Assembly: GCF_003026495.1 (NCBI RefSeq)
Contig: NZ_PYMA01000008.1
Span: 124,001-188,000, forward strand
Direction of reading: 5' to 3'
Length of the DNA: 64,000 bases
DNA from: Photobacterium sanctipauli
GTDB lineage: Bacteria; Pseudomonadota; Gammaproteobacteria; Enterobacterales; Vibrionaceae
Position 1 is the stretch's first letter. Each line of letters begins with the position of its first letter. Positions 50,352 through 61,326 of this stretch are shown here, piece after piece. A program made the translations under genes and the position numbers. A model generated the notes under the pieces. It was not told where the DNA came from, ran no database searches, and was given only the letters and a program-made list of their open reading frames with translations.

Positions 50352-51776
<1,425 letters not shown>

Positions 51777-51810
51777 CCTTCGCCCTGCTTGGTAATTATC
51801 ACCTTGCTCA

Positions 51811-51819
51811 TGTTACAAT
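51811..51819 (+). promoter_or_regulatory. Candidate extended -10 promoter of mtnN
   Basis: TGTTACAAT is an extended -10 (TGn-TACAAT). Transcription would start near 51826, just before the hairpin at 51833, leaving a leader of about 55 bases. Confidence 0.5.
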
Positions 51820-51832
51820 CTGACCATTCGAT

Positions 51833-51853
51833 ACGCTCCCGCTCCGGGAGCGT
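51833..51853 (+). terminator. Hairpin between gltD and mtnN
   Basis: 9-bp perfect stem ACGCTCCCG/CGGGAGCGT, loop CTC, followed only by CTTTC. It may end the gltBD operon weakly; if the extended -10 upstream is used, it is also the first structure in the mtnN leader. Confidence 0.65.
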
Positions 51854-51879
51854 CTTTCACTGTAAAAGAGATCCTATTG

Positions 51880-52578
51880 ATGAAAATCGGCATTATCGGC
51901 GCGATGGAACAAGAAGTTGCCATCCTAAAAGATCAACTGGCTAACCGTGAGACGCACAACAAGGCAGGTTGTACATTCTACACCGGTACCCTGAATGGTG
52001 CCGATGTTGTCCTACTTCAATCGGGTATCGGTAAAGTGTCTGCCGCGGTAGGTACTGCGGTATTGCTAGAAATCTTCCAGCCGGATGTCGTCCTTAACAC
52101 GGGTTCTGCCGGTGGTTTCGACAGCAGCCTGAACGTGGGCGATGTGGTTATCTCGACCGAAGTGCGTTACCACGATGCCAACGTGACCGCATTCGGCTAT
52201 GAGATCGGCCAAATGGCACAGCAGCCAGCGGCATTCCTGTCTGATAGCAAACTGATGGATGTTGCCGAGCAAGCACTGGCTAGCATGGAAAACACCCATG
52301 CAGTACGCGGCCTGATCTGTACCGGTGATGAGTTCGTTTGTACCCCTGAGCGCCAAGCCTTTATTCGCGAGCACTTCCCTGCGGTTATCGCGGTTGAAAT
52401 GGAAGCGGCAGCGATTGCCCAAGCTTGTCACCAGTTCAACGTACCATTTGTTGTCGTTCGCGCGATTTCAGATGTTGCCGACAAAGAATCGCCAATGAGC
52501 TTCGACGAGTTCCTACCACTGGCAGCGAAGAGCTCTTCAGTGATGGTCGACAAAATGGTTGAGCTACTGAACCAGTAA
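51880..52578 (+). CDS. mtnN: 5'-methylthioadenosine/S-adenosylhomocysteine nucleosidase
   Basis: Splits MTA and SAH to adenine and a thioribose or ribosyl-homocysteine, recycling products of SAM use and supplying the precursor of autoinducer-2 to LuxS. 232 residues from the ATG at 51880 (a TTG one codon upstream is also in frame). Glu12 (MEQE), the VEMEAAA nucleoside-binding segment and the catalytic Asp in AISDVAD are present. Its stop overlaps the next ATG (TAATG), so it heads a coupled operon with the cobalamin genes. Confidence 0.96.
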   Translation: MKIGIIGAMEQEVAILKDQLANRETHNKAGCTFYTGTLNGADVVLLQSGIGKVSAAVGTAVLLEIFQPDVVLNTGSAGGFDSSLNVGDVVISTEVRYHDANVTAFGYEIGQMAQQPAAFLSDSKLMDVAEQALASMENTHAVRGLICTGDEFVCTPERQAFIREHFPAVIAVEMEAAAIAQACHQFNVPFVVVRAISDVADKESPMSFDEFLPLAAKSSSVMVDKMVELLNQ

Positions 52579-53534
52579 TGACAGACGCCATTGCACTTGT
52601 TACCAGCAACAGCTCCCTGCTCGCGTTGTGGGGGGCGCTGGCTATGCAATGGCTTCTTCCCATCCCGGCCTCACTCCATCCCATCAATATCTGGCAACAA
52701 CTCGCCACAGCCATTGCCAGCAAGGTCAACAAACTCGACGACAATACCAAGCAGCAGCAGTTTTCCGGCCTTCTTGCCTGGAGCCTAATGTGGCTGACGG
52801 TCTTGATATTGTTGGTTTGCCTCTACCAGTTAGTATGGATTGAAACCGCCTTCCACCTTGTTTTACTGTGGCTTGCACTCGATTGGCGCGGCACGGCCAA
52901 ATTCAGCAAGCGGTTTATTGCCGCCTACAGCCGCGAAAATAAAGCCCAATGTAGACTGCTTCTTGCCGACAAACTCAACCGCCATACCGACAGCTTGTCC
53001 CTGTTGGGGTTGGGCAAAGCGGGCGCCGAAACCCAACTGCTCGCTTACGGTCGCTTGGTTGCAGGGGTATTGTTCTGGTATGCCTTGGCCGGCGGGATCG
53101 GAGCCATCATGTACCGCCTCGCCGTCGGCCTAGCGCGCGAATGGTCACCCAGCCGCCAGCAATACCGCGCCTTCGGCCAACCGGCAATAAAAATCCTCGC
53201 CGTATTGGATATCATCCCGCTCAGGTTGTTTGCCGTTCTTATCAGCCTCGGCCAAAATGCCAAAACCGCCCTGCGCGGACTGGCAAGCCAAGGGGAAAAT
53301 TGGCTCCTACCCGGCCCTGGCTGGCTGCTGGTCGCAACGGGGCATAAGCTATCGCTGTCGCTCGGCGGGCCGGCTATCTACGATCAGGTGAAAATGGAGC
53401 GGCCGCGCATCGGCGGCAAGATTGCCCCTGCGGCTTTGCACTTAGCACAAATCGACCAACTAGCCCGCACCCGCTTGATTGTTTGGGTGTTAATCCAAAC
53501 CTCGTTACTGATTATCTTCCAAGGAGTCCGCTAA
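52578..53534 (+). CDS. cbiB: CobD/CbiB-family cobalamin biosynthesis protein
   Basis: Membrane protein expected to attach aminopropanol (phosphate) to adenosyl-cobyric acid, giving cobinamide. 318 residues with several hydrophobic segments (about 12-30, 68-100, 158-180, 210-230, C-terminal 298-315). The C-terminal GPAIYDQVKMERPRIGG segment fits the family, and GGIGAIMYRLA matches the usual G-A-x-x-Y-R block. It is less conserved than canonical CbiB and lacks the typical early PHPV motif in clear form. Overlaps mtnN by one base and precedes btuF. Confidence 0.85.
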   Translation: MTDAIALVTSNSSLLALWGALAMQWLLPIPASLHPINIWQQLATAIASKVNKLDDNTKQQQFSGLLAWSLMWLTVLILLVCLYQLVWIETAFHLVLLWLALDWRGTAKFSKRFIAAYSRENKAQCRLLLADKLNRHTDSLSLLGLGKAGAETQLLAYGRLVAGVLFWYALAGGIGAIMYRLAVGLAREWSPSRQQYRAFGQPAIKILAVLDIIPLRLFAVLISLGQNAKTALRGLASQGENWLLPGPGWLLVATGHKLSLSLGGPAIYDQVKMERPRIGGKIAPAALHLAQIDQLARTRLIVWVLIQTSLLIIFQGVR

Positions 53535-54365
53535 GTGCGCCTCACTGCTTTGTGCCTGTTTACCTTAGGCCTGTTTTCTCATCTCGTCGCCGCCCAACCC
53601 GCCGAGCGGATCATCAGCCTGTCACCGCATACCACCGAGCTCGCCTATGCGGCGGGCCTTGGCGATAAGCTGGTCGCCGCCAGCGATTACAGCGATTACC
53701 CCGAACAGGCCAAATCACTTGAGCGCGTAGCCAATTACCGCGGGATCAAGCTAGAGCGCATCGTTGCCCTCAAGCCGGATTTGATCTTGGCTTGGCAAGG
53801 CGGCAATCCAACCAGGGAGATGGCCCGCCTGGAGCAGCTTGGGTTTGAGGTCTTTTACTCCAACCCGACCACCCTCGACGATATTGCCACCACCGTGGAA
53901 ACACTCGGCAGGTATGCCGACTCCCCGCAGCAGGCACGGCAGGTGGCCGATGACTTTCGCCAACGCTTGGACGGTTTGCGAAAAAGCAACCTCGACCAGC
54001 GCCCGGTTCGCTATTTTTACCAGCTAAGCGCCTCACCGATCATCACGGTTGCCGGTGGCAGCTGGCCAAGCCAGGTGTTCGCCCTGTGCGGTGGCCAAAA
54101 TATCTTTGCCGATAGCAGTGCCGCCTACCCGCAGGTATCGGCGGAGCAAGTGATTGTCCGCCAGCCGGAAGTTATCTTCGGCACGCCGCATGCCGACACC
54201 GAGGTGAGTATTTGGAGCAAGTGGCAAAAGCAGTTGCCGGCGGTGGAAAACGGCCATATATTCACCCTAACCGCAGACTGGCTGAATCGCCCTACGCCGC
54301 GGACCATTCTGGCTGTTGAACAGGTCTGTGGTTACTTAGACAAGATAAGAAATAACACCCCGTAA
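53535..54365 (+). CDS. btuF: Periplasmic vitamin B12-binding protein BtuF
   Basis: Binds cobalamin in the periplasm and hands it to the BtuCD ABC importer. 276 residues with a signal peptide ending near LVAAQPA (residue ~20). The fold is type III binding protein: [17 protein letters not shown] at the N-terminus, [14 protein letters not shown], and a C-terminal lobe after a long helix. The GTG start follows the cbiB stop directly. In E. coli mtn and btuF are neighbours too; here cbiB is inserted between them. Confidence 0.93.
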   Translation: MRLTALCLFTLGLFSHLVAAQPAERIISLSPHTTELAYAAGLGDKLVAASDYSDYPEQAKSLERVANYRGIKLERIVALKPDLILAWQGGNPTREMARLEQLGFEVFYSNPTTLDDIATTVETLGRYADSPQQARQVADDFRQRLDGLRKSNLDQRPVRYFYQLSASPIITVAGGSWPSQVFALCGGQNIFADSSAAYPQVSAEQVIVRQPEVIFGTPHADTEVSIWSKWQKQLPAVENGHIFTLTADWLNRPTPRTILAVEQVCGYLDKIRNNTP

Positions 54366-54481
54366 CAGGGTGTCAACATTCACTGTGAGTCGCCTCACAA
54401 AGCGCTTGTAATGAGTTGTACCGCTGATAATTCGTCGTACAATCTCAGCGACTCTTCACTCATGACCAAACAGGTAACCAA

Positions 54482-55093
54482 ATGCTTATCTATATCCTCG
54501 ATATGTTCGGCACGGCTGTCTTTGCCGCATCGGGCGTATTACTCGCTGGCCGTCTGCGCATGGATCCCTTCGGTGTTGTTGTGCTTGCCAGTGTAACGGC
54601 GATTGGTGGCGGCACCATCCGTGATATGGCATTAGGCGCAACCCCGGTATTTTGGATCACCGATACCAACTACCTGTGGGTGATTTTCGTTACCTGTTTG
54701 ATCAGCATGATTGCCATCCGCAAGCCCAAGCAAATGCCTTGGTATTTCTTGCCGGTCGCCGATGCCATCGGCTTGGCCGTCTTCGTTGCTATCGGTGTCG
54801 AAAAAGCACTGCGCTTTGGCGCAACCCCGATGGTTGCGGTACTGATGGGGGTCATGACAGGCTGCGGCGGCGGGGTGATCCGCGATGTGCTCGCCCGCGA
54901 GATCCCAATGGTATTGCGTACCGAAGTTTACGCAACCGCTTGTATCTTAGGTGGTATTGTCCATACAACCGCATTGATGGCCAATGTTGATGCCACCGTT
55001 GCCACCGTTGCCGGGATCGTCACTACCTTGACCATTCGCTTGGCGGCAATCCGCTGGCACTTGTCGCTGCCAACGTTTGCCCTGCGCAGCTAG
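54482..55093 (+). CDS. yadS: TRIC-family membrane protein YadS (UPF0126)
   Basis: Small inner-membrane protein of the trimeric intracellular cation channel family, built of two repeats of three helices. 203 residues. The two glycine-rich motifs GGGTIRDMA (about 42-50) and [15 protein letters not shown] (about 124-138) are the repeat hallmarks. The C-terminus [16 protein letters not shown] closely matches E. coli YadS, which also lies beside btuF. The substrate ion or metabolite is not established. Shine-Dalgarno weak. Confidence 0.92.
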   Translation: MLIYILDMFGTAVFAASGVLLAGRLRMDPFGVVVLASVTAIGGGTIRDMALGATPVFWITDTNYLWVIFVTCLISMIAIRKPKQMPWYFLPVADAIGLAVFVAIGVEKALRFGATPMVAVLMGVMTGCGGGVIRDVLAREIPMVLRTEVYATACILGGIVHTTALMANVDATVATVAGIVTTLTIRLAAIRWHLSLPTFALRS

Positions 55094-55132
55094 TTTACTG
55101 GCACTGTCAAAGCCGCGCTAACAACGAACAAT

Positions 55133-55159
55133 AAAAAAGGCACCCGAGGGTGCCTTTTT
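55133..55159. terminator. Bidirectional intrinsic terminator (yadS / tyrS)
   Basis: Stem GGCACCC/GGGTGCC, loop GA, with six A before and five T after. Confidence 0.93.
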
Positions 55160-55174
55160 CAGATCAAGCCAAAA

Positions 55175-56362
55175 TTACTTTAGCGTGATTCGAGCAAACT
55201 TACGCTTACCTACCTGGTAAACCGCAGTGCCAGCGGCTGGAACAAGCTTGGTATCTTCAATCTTGTTGCCATCGATTTTCGCTGCGCCTTGGCGGATCAT
55301 ACGCATTGCGTCTGAAGTCGAGTTAACCAAGCCAGCTTCTTTTAGGATATTACCGATAGCCAGGCCAGCTTCGAAATCAAATTCCGGCATTTCATCCGGC
55401 ATTGCACCCTTCTGGAAGCGGTTAATAAACTCTTGCTCTGCGGCATCAGCGTCTGCTTCAGAGTGGAAGCGAGCAATGATTTCCTTAGCCAGTAGGATCT
55501 TCACATCACGCGGGTTCTTACCATTGGCGATGTCAGTCTTGAACTGCTCGATCTCTTCCAGTGGACGGAAAGACAGGCACTCGAAGTAGTTCCACATCAA
55601 GTCATCAGAGATCGACATGATTTTACCGAACATTTCACCCGGCACGTCGTTAACGCCAATGTAGTTATTGGCAGACTTAGACATCTTCTTAACGCCGTCG
55701 AGACCGACTAGCAGAGGCATAGTCAGCACAACCTGCGGCTTCTGACCATTCGCTTTTTGCAGTTCACGGCCCATCAGCAGATTGAACTTCTGGTCGGTAC
55801 CGCCCAGCTCAACGTCAGTCTCCATTGCGACAGAGTCATAGCCCTGAAGTAGCGGGTACATAAATTCATGGATAGCAATCGGACGACCTTCGCTGTAACG
55901 CTTCTTGAAGTCGTCACGCTCAAGCATACGCGCAACCGTCTGGTTCGCCGCTAGTCGGATCATGCCTTCGGCACCTAGGTCCGATAGCCAAGACGAGTTG
56001 AACGCGATCTTGGTTTTGGCTGGGTCAAGGATCTTAAATACCTGCTCTTTGTAGGTTTCAGCGTTAGCAAGCACATCTTCACGGGTCAGCGGTGGACGCG
56101 TGGTGTTTTTACCCGTTGGATCACCAACCATACCGGTGAAGTCACCAATCAGGAAAGTCACGTCGTGGCCCAGTTCCTGGAAAGTACGCAGCTTGTTAAG
56201 AATGACAGTATGGCCAAGGTGAATATCCGGCGCTGTTGGATCGGCACCCAACTTAATACGTAACGGACGGTTTTCTTTTAGCTTGGCAATAAGCTCTTCT
56301 TCCGGAATCAGCTCATCCACACCACGCTTAATTTCAGCTAATGCTTGTTCAATGCTGGCCAT
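55175..56362 (-). CDS. tyrS: Tyrosyl-tRNA synthetase
   Basis: Class I synthetase charging tRNA-Tyr. 395 residues, shorter than E. coli TyrS (424) and of the TyrZ-like subtype. The HIGH motif appears as HLGH (48-51), KMSKS at 226-230, and a C-terminal S4-like RNA-binding domain (about 330-395, [19 protein letters not shown]). GGGAG lies about 11 bases before the ATG. Divergent from the M23 peptidase gene; convergent with yadS. Confidence 0.96.
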   Translation of the reverse strand: MASIEQALAEIKRGVDELIPEEELIAKLKENRPLRIKLGADPTAPDIHLGHTVILNKLRTFQELGHDVTFLIGDFTGMVGDPTGKNTTRPPLTREDVLANAETYKEQVFKILDPAKTKIAFNSSWLSDLGAEGMIRLAANQTVARMLERDDFKKRYSEGRPIAIHEFMYPLLQGYDSVAMETDVELGGTDQKFNLLMGRELQKANGQKPQVVLTMPLLVGLDGVKKMSKSANNYIGVNDVPGEMFGKIMSISDDLMWNYFECLSFRPLEEIEQFKTDIANGKNPRDVKILLAKEIIARFHSEADADAAEQEFINRFQKGAMPDEMPEFDFEAGLAIGNILKEAGLVNSTSDAMRMIRQGAAKIDGNKIEDTKLVPAAGTAVYQVGKRKFARITLK

Positions 56363-56490
56363 TCTTAGTTCGCTCCCACAGAATTGGCAAAAAAGTAATA
56401 ATCGAACATCTTACTTGAATAGCGATGTTTTTTGAAACCAGTTAGACTACCCGTTGTCTTATTTTTTCCGAATACGCAAAAAAATCACAA

Positions 56491-57810
56491 ATGCTAGTAT
56501 CGAAACTCCGCCAGCTGCCCAAGCTTCACCAAACCCTCATTACTGTCATCAGTGCTTTTATGGTGTTGCTGATCCTCTGGCCGAGCTCGGAAAACAATGG
56601 ACACCCTGACCGAAAATTCGAAATCGGCAAACTCTACCCGCTCGATATTGATCTCGACACTACCCAGCTTAGACCAATGTCGGAAGATGATAAGCCAGCC
56701 GTGCCGGCTTTGATCTGGAAGGAGCACACCGTCCAATCGGGTGAAAGCCTGGCCGTGGTTTTTGACCGCGTTGGCTTATCGCCTGGCACCCTGTACCGCC
56801 TGGTCAATGCCGACAAGGGCACCAAGACGCTGACCAACCTTCGTCCGGGAGACAAGCTCAAGTTTGGCTTCGACGAAGACAACGAACTCATCCAGTTGAC
56901 CCAACCGCAAAGCACGACCGACACCTTGGTCGTGACCAAAACAGCCGATGGCTACTACTCCGATATCATCAGCAAAAAAGTCGATACCCAACTGAACTTC
57001 GCCCAAGCGGTGATCACCTCAAGCTTCTGGAACGCTGCCGACAAAGCCGGCCTAACGGCCAACCAAATCATGGAAATTGCCGGTATCTTTGGCTGGGACA
57101 TCGACTTTGCCCTTGATATCCGGGCCGGTGATAACTTCTCGGTGCTATTCGAAGAGCGGCTTATTGAAGGCGAGCCTATTGGCCGCGGCAACATTATTGC
57201 GGCAACCTTTACCAACCTGGGCCAAACCTTCACCGCTATCCGCAGCGAAGATGGCAAGTATTATGATCAGGAAGGGCGTGCGATGCGTAAGGCCTTCCTG
57301 CGCTCCCCGATCAACTTCCGTTACGTGAGCTCGAACTTCAACCCTCGCCGCCTACACCCGGTTACCGGCCGGGTTCGACCACACCGCGGTACCGACTATG
57401 TCGCCCCTGTCGGCACACCGATTTGGGCTGCCGGTGATGGCGTGGTGATGAAATCCGGCTACAACAAATTCAATGGTAACTATGTCTTTATCCGCCATAG
57501 CTCCACCTATATCACCAAGTACCTTCACATGACCAAGCGCAGCGTGAATACCGGGCAGCGCGTGAAGCAAGGACAAACCGTTGGTACGCTGGGCGGAACC
57601 GGGCGTGTTACCGGCCCCCACCTTCACTACGAATTTTTGGTCAACGGCGTACACAAGAACCCGCGTACGGTGAAATTGCCGCAAGCACAGTCGCTAAAAG
57701 GCAAAGAAAAAGCCCGCTTCAAGCAATATGCGAATGAGCGAATGGCGCAATTGAACCAGTTCAGCCAGTTCATTGCCGACAATAGCCCGCTACTCAACAA
57801 CCGCAGCTAG
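56491..57810 (+). CDS. Peptidoglycan DD-endopeptidase, M23 family (MepM/Shy-like)
   Basis: Membrane-anchored zinc endopeptidase that cuts peptide crosslinks in the cell wall during growth. 439 residues: N-terminal membrane anchor (about 14-31), LysM/OapA-like domain (78-125, EHTVQSGESLAVVFDRVGL), second N-terminal lobe (~140-260), and the LytM domain (~285-395) with zinc ligands His298 and Asp302 (HRGTD), His377 and His379 (HLH). The ligands are complete, so it should be active. It resembles the V. cholerae Shy endopeptidases and E. coli MepM; I cannot say which orthologue. No clear Shine-Dalgarno precedes the ATG. Confidence 0.92.
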   Translation: MLVSKLRQLPKLHQTLITVISAFMVLLILWPSSENNGHPDRKFEIGKLYPLDIDLDTTQLRPMSEDDKPAVPALIWKEHTVQSGESLAVVFDRVGLSPGTLYRLVNADKGTKTLTNLRPGDKLKFGFDEDNELIQLTQPQSTTDTLVVTKTADGYYSDIISKKVDTQLNFAQAVITSSFWNAADKAGLTANQIMEIAGIFGWDIDFALDIRAGDNFSVLFEERLIEGEPIGRGNIIAATFTNLGQTFTAIRSEDGKYYDQEGRAMRKAFLRSPINFRYVSSNFNPRRLHPVTGRVRPHRGTDYVAPVGTPIWAAGDGVVMKSGYNKFNGNYVFIRHSSTYITKYLHMTKRSVNTGQRVKQGQTVGTLGGTGRVTGPHLHYEFLVNGVHKNPRTVKLPQAQSLKGKEKARFKQYANERMAQLNQFSQFIADNSPLLNNRS

Positions 57811-57835
57811 GCGGCCACCGCCAAACCGCAGGCAT

Positions 57836-57867
57836 AAAAAAGCCGTTCCCTCGGGAACGGCTTTTTT
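57836..57867. terminator. Bidirectional intrinsic terminator (M23 peptidase / erpA)
   Basis: 15-base arms AAAAAAGCCGTTCCC and GGGAACGGCTTTTTT with loop TC. Confidence 0.95.
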
Positions 57868-57887
57868 CAACTCAAATGCCGCCGCAT

Positions 57888-58229
57888 TTATACGCTGAAC
57901 GATGCACCACAACCACAGGTTGTTGTCGCATTCGGGTTGTTTACAAAGAAGCGGGAACCTTCCAGGCCTTCCGTGTAATCAACAGTACCACCGATCAGGT
58001 ATTGCAGGCTCATTGGGTCTACCACCAGCGTCACGCCGCTTTTTTCAATTGTGGTATCACCTTCATTTACTTTTTCGTCGAAGGTAAAGCCGTACTGAAA
58101 GCCGCTACAACCACCACCAGTGATGTAAACACGTAGCTTCAGCTCCGGGTTTTCTTCTTCGGCGATAAGCGTCTTCACTTTATTCGCTGCAACTTCAGAA
58201 AAATTCAGCGGCAAATTAGCATCGCTCAT
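57888..58229 (-). CDS. erpA: Iron-sulfur cluster insertion protein ErpA
   Basis: A-type carrier that delivers [4Fe-4S] clusters to apo-proteins, including isoprenoid enzymes IspG and IspH. 113 residues with the three conserved cysteines Cys41 (GGGCSGF), Cys105 and Cys107 (CGCG). The blocks [16 protein letters not shown] and [14 protein letters not shown] are typical. Divergent from hemL, the same neighbours as in E. coli. Confidence 0.96.
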   Translation of the reverse strand: MSDANLPLNFSEVAANKVKTLIAEEENPELKLRVYITGGGCSGFQYGFTFDEKVNEGDTTIEKSGVTLVVDPMSLQYLIGGTVDYTEGLEGSRFFVNNPNATTTCGCGASFSV

Positions 58230-58458
58230 TAAAAACCTCTCAAATACACTCGGTCATTACCGTGATTATCTAATACCTGACTATCTCGTTCAAGTATTGA
58301 CCACCATTGAACACGCCCAGATGGCATTTTAATTCGCTTATTGTTGGCAGATAGTGGTTCCGTTACCCAGTTCACAAGGACTTATTTGAAAGGGAAATAG
58401 ACCCTAGGTACAATGCCGACAGTTCAAGTCAGACCTTATTTGAGAACAGGACATCAAC

Positions 58459-59754
58459 ATGAGCAAGTCAGAAGACTTATTTGCCAAAGCACAACAGACT
58501 ATTCCGGGTGGTGTTAACTCACCAGTTCGTGCCTTCGCCGGTGTTGGCGGTAGCCCACTATTCATCGAGCGTGCCGACGGCGCTTACATCTTTGATGCCG
58601 ATGGCAAAGCATACATCGACTACGTTGGCTCATGGGGCCCGATGATCCTAGGTCACAACCATGTTGCGATCCGTGATGCGGTAATCAATGCAGCCCAGCA
58701 AGGCCTGAGCTTTGGTGCACCAACCGAAATGGAAATCACCATGGCTGAGCTGGTGTCCAAGCTGGTTCCATCCATGGAGATGGTGCGCATGGTAAGCTCG
58801 GGTACCGAAGCGACCATGAGCGCAATCCGCCTTGCTCGTGGCTTCACCAACCGCGATAAAATCATCAAGTTCGAAGGCTGCTACCACGGCCACGCCGACT
58901 GCCTATTGGTTAAAGCAGGCTCAGGCGCATTGACGCTTGGCCAGCCAAGCTCACCGGGCGTACCGGCAGATTTTGCCAAGCACACCCTAACTTGCACCTT
59001 CAACAACCTGGACTCTGTGCGCGAAGCGTTCGCCGAGCACCCAGAGCAAATCGCTTGTATCATCGTTGAGCCGGTAGCGGGCAACATGAACTGCATTCCG
59101 CCAGTACCGGGCTTTTTGGAAGGTCTGCGCGAAATCTGTGACGAGTTTGGTGCCCTGCTGATCCTTGATGAAGTAATGACAGGCTTCCGTGTTTCTCACG
59201 GTGGCGCGCAAGGCTACTACAACATCAAGCCGGATCTAACCACGCTGGGTAAAGTCATCGGCGGCGGTATGCCAGTGGGTGCTTTCGGTGGTCGTCGCGA
59301 AGTCATGGAATACGTGGCTCCAACCGGCCCGGTTTACCAAGCGGGTACACTCTCTGGCAACCCGATTGCAATGGCAGCTGGCCATGCTTGCCTAAGCGTA
59401 CTGACCAAAGAAGGTAACGAGCAGCGCCTGGCGCACACCACCCAGCGTTTGGCTGAAGGCTTCCAGCAACTGGCAGACAAGTACGGCATCCCGCTTATGA
59501 CAAACCAGGTTGGCGCGATGTTTGGCTTCTTCTTTACCGACCAAGATAGCGTGACATGCTACGACGACGTGGCGAAGTGCAATATCGAACGCTTCAAGCG
59601 CTTCTTCAACCTGATGCTTGAGAAAGGGGTATACCTAGCACCTTCAGCCTACGAGGCTTGCTTTACTTCGTTGGCGCATGGCGACAAGGAAATTGATGCC
59701 ACGCTAGAAGCTGCTGAGTTTGCATTTGCAACCTTGGCAAAAGAGGCCGAGTAA
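58459..59754 (+). CDS. hemL: Glutamate-1-semialdehyde 2,1-aminomutase
   Basis: PLP/PMP enzyme making 5-aminolevulinate, the start of heme synthesis. 431 residues. PLP lysine Lys265 in [12 protein letters not shown], with [11 protein letters not shown] as the cofactor aspartate block and [14 protein letters not shown] as the phosphate-binding region. AGGA seven bases before ATG. Codon use is strongly biased. Ends at a terminator shared with the small gene at 59807. Confidence 0.97.
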   Translation: MSKSEDLFAKAQQTIPGGVNSPVRAFAGVGGSPLFIERADGAYIFDADGKAYIDYVGSWGPMILGHNHVAIRDAVINAAQQGLSFGAPTEMEITMAELVSKLVPSMEMVRMVSSGTEATMSAIRLARGFTNRDKIIKFEGCYHGHADCLLVKAGSGALTLGQPSSPGVPADFAKHTLTCTFNNLDSVREAFAEHPEQIACIIVEPVAGNMNCIPPVPGFLEGLREICDEFGALLILDEVMTGFRVSHGGAQGYYNIKPDLTTLGKVIGGGMPVGAFGGRREVMEYVAPTGPVYQAGTLSGNPIAMAAGHACLSVLTKEGNEQRLAHTTQRLAEGFQQLADKYGIPLMTNQVGAMFGFFFTDQDSVTCYDDVAKCNIERFKRFFNLMLEKGVYLAPSAYEACFTSLAHGDKEIDATLEAAEFAFATLAKEAE

Positions 59755-59775
59755 CCGGTGCTCAAGTAGATATCA

Positions 59776-59806
59776 AAATGCCGCTCTATGAGCGGCATTT
59801 TTTCTT
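59776..59806. terminator. Bidirectional intrinsic terminator (hemL / small Cys-rich gene)
   Basis: Stem ATGCCGCT/AGCGGCAT, loop CTATG, T-tract on the right and A-tract on the left. On the minus strand it lies immediately after the stop of the 35-residue gene. Confidence 0.92.
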
Positions 59807-59914
59807 TTACTGCCAGAAAAACAGCGCCAATAGTCCAAGCAATACCAGCACGATAATTGCCAGTGAAGGCTTGCGCTTTTTCTTGCTGTCACAACCGCAG
59901 TCGCAGCATCCCAT
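59807..59914 (-). CDS. Predicted 35-residue Cys-rich membrane protein
   Basis: Very short gene with three parts: a cysteine cluster (Cys3, Cys4, Cys6, Cys8 in MGCCDCGCDSKKKRK), a basic patch, and a single hydrophobic helix (about 17-34, rich in Leu, Ile and Val, ending FFWQ). GGGGAGA lies about seven bases before the ATG, and a terminator starts right after the stop. The basic patch before the helix predicts that the cysteines face the cytoplasm. Four clustered Cys could bind a metal or cluster. I do not recognise a characterised family. Confidence 0.7.
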   Translation of the reverse strand: MGCCDCGCDSKKKRKPSLAIIVLVLLGLLALFFWQ

Positions 59915-60130
59915 GACACATCTCCCCGTTTACCATTTCTGAGACATGCCACCAAACTCGGGCATTCCCCACTGACCCCTTACTGAATCAAGCTACATTT
60001 TAACAAAGCAAGTGATTGCCTCTTGCCAAGGGGGATGCAATCATAGCAACAAAAGAAAACAACATCATAGACCCCAATCAAGCCCTCGCAACATAGGCGA
60101 GAGATAGGGTTACCTAGAAAGGACATCACT

Positions 60131-61216
60131 GTGCCTAAACCGTTTAGAGTCGAATCGCGCCATTGGCTGCTTATTGCCGCCCTTGCTATTGCTATCTACG
60201 CCAGCTATACCTTGCTCCAGCCGTACCTTGGCTCCATTGTGATGGCGTTCATTATTTCCCTGCTCTACTACCCGCTTCATTGCAAAATTGAGCAGAAGAT
60301 GCCCAAATCACCCAATGCCGCCTCGGTGATCTCATGTACGATATTGACCTTCATGATAGTGATCCCGCTACTGGTGGTATTTAGCTCGATCATCCACCAA
60401 GGCACCACATTCTCCAAGGACAGTTACGTCTGGCTAACCTCCGGCGGGGTGCAAGAGGTCCTCTCCCACCCCTATGTGGTTAAGCTGTTTGCGCTTATCG
60501 AAAAGTACTCGCCGTTCGAGCCGCTCGACACCCAGGCTATCGTGCAGAAGGTGGCAACCGCAGCCTCCAAGTTTGGCGCGCAACTGCTCAATGTCAGTGC
60601 AAAATTCCTGGGGGATGCCACCAACTTTGTCATCAACTTCATGCTGATGCTATTTGTTTTGTTCTTCTTGCTACGCGACCACGACAAAATGGTCGCCACC
60701 TTGCGCCATGTACTGCCGCTATCACGCAGCCAAGAAGATGCGGTACTGAATGAAGTTGAGGAAGTGGCGAAATCTGCCGTACTCGGCTCTTTCCTCACCG
60801 CACTGGCCCAAGGCTTTGCCGGTGGTATCGCAATGTGGCTGGCCGGGTTCCCCGGCTTGTTCTGGGGCTCGATGATGGCTTTCGCCTCCTTGATCCCCGT
60901 TGTCGGCACCGCGCTTATCTGGATGCCGGCCAGTATTTACCTGCTGTTGATTGGCAAGTGGGAGTGGGCATTGTTCTTGGCAACATGGGGTGCTGTCGTC
61001 GTTGGCTCTATCGATAACTTCCTGCGCCCGATGCTCATGCAGGGCAGCGGTGGCATGAGCACCTTGGTGATCTTCTTCTCGATCCTCGGGGGCTTGCACG
61101 TCTTCGGGCTAATAGGCTTGATATACGGCCCGATCATCTTCGCTGTCACCATGGTGCTATTCAAATTGTACGAGGTTGAATTCAAGGAATTCCTCGACCA
61201 GCAAGATTTACGCTAA
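60131..61216 (+). CDS. AI-2E family transporter (PerM/YdiK-like)
   Basis: Multi-pass inner-membrane protein of the AI-2E exporter family; the name is historical and members export various substrates or exchange ions. 361 residues with about seven helices: two at the N-terminus (14-45), one at 65-85, a long soluble insert, then a cluster from about 150 to 340. Conserved blocks: LRDHDKM after the third helix, PVVGTALIWMPASIYLL and DNFLRPMLMQG. The start is a GTG with AAGGA seven bases upstream. Single-gene unit ended by its own terminator. The substrate is unknown. Confidence 0.85.
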   Translation: MPKPFRVESRHWLLIAALAIAIYASYTLLQPYLGSIVMAFIISLLYYPLHCKIEQKMPKSPNAASVISCTILTFMIVIPLLVVFSSIIHQGTTFSKDSYVWLTSGGVQEVLSHPYVVKLFALIEKYSPFEPLDTQAIVQKVATAASKFGAQLLNVSAKFLGDATNFVINFMLMLFVLFFLLRDHDKMVATLRHVLPLSRSQEDAVLNEVEEVAKSAVLGSFLTALAQGFAGGIAMWLAGFPGLFWGSMMAFASLIPVVGTALIWMPASIYLLLIGKWEWALFLATWGAVVVGSIDNFLRPMLMQGSGGMSTLVIFFSILGGLHVFGLIGLIYGPIIFAVTMVLFKLYEVEFKEFLDQQDLR

Positions 61217-61228
61217 TCAACCGCTCTA

Positions 61229-61266
61229 CCAGACCAAGCAGGCTCAAAGCTTGGTCTGGCTTTTCT
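61229..61266 (+). terminator. Intrinsic terminator after the AI-2E family gene
   Basis: 11-bp perfect stem CCAGACCAAGC/GCTTGGTCTGG, nine-base loop, followed by CTTTTCTT. Confidence 0.9.
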
Positions 61267-61326
61267 TCTCCATGATTTTGTGGAACAATTCGCGCCCGAT
61301 ATTCACACACCCATTTTGAGGCCGTT

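Noticed and set aside
54355-54373. ACACCC/GGGTGT hairpin over the btuF stop
   Set aside because: Six-base stem with no T-tract; too weak to call a terminator.
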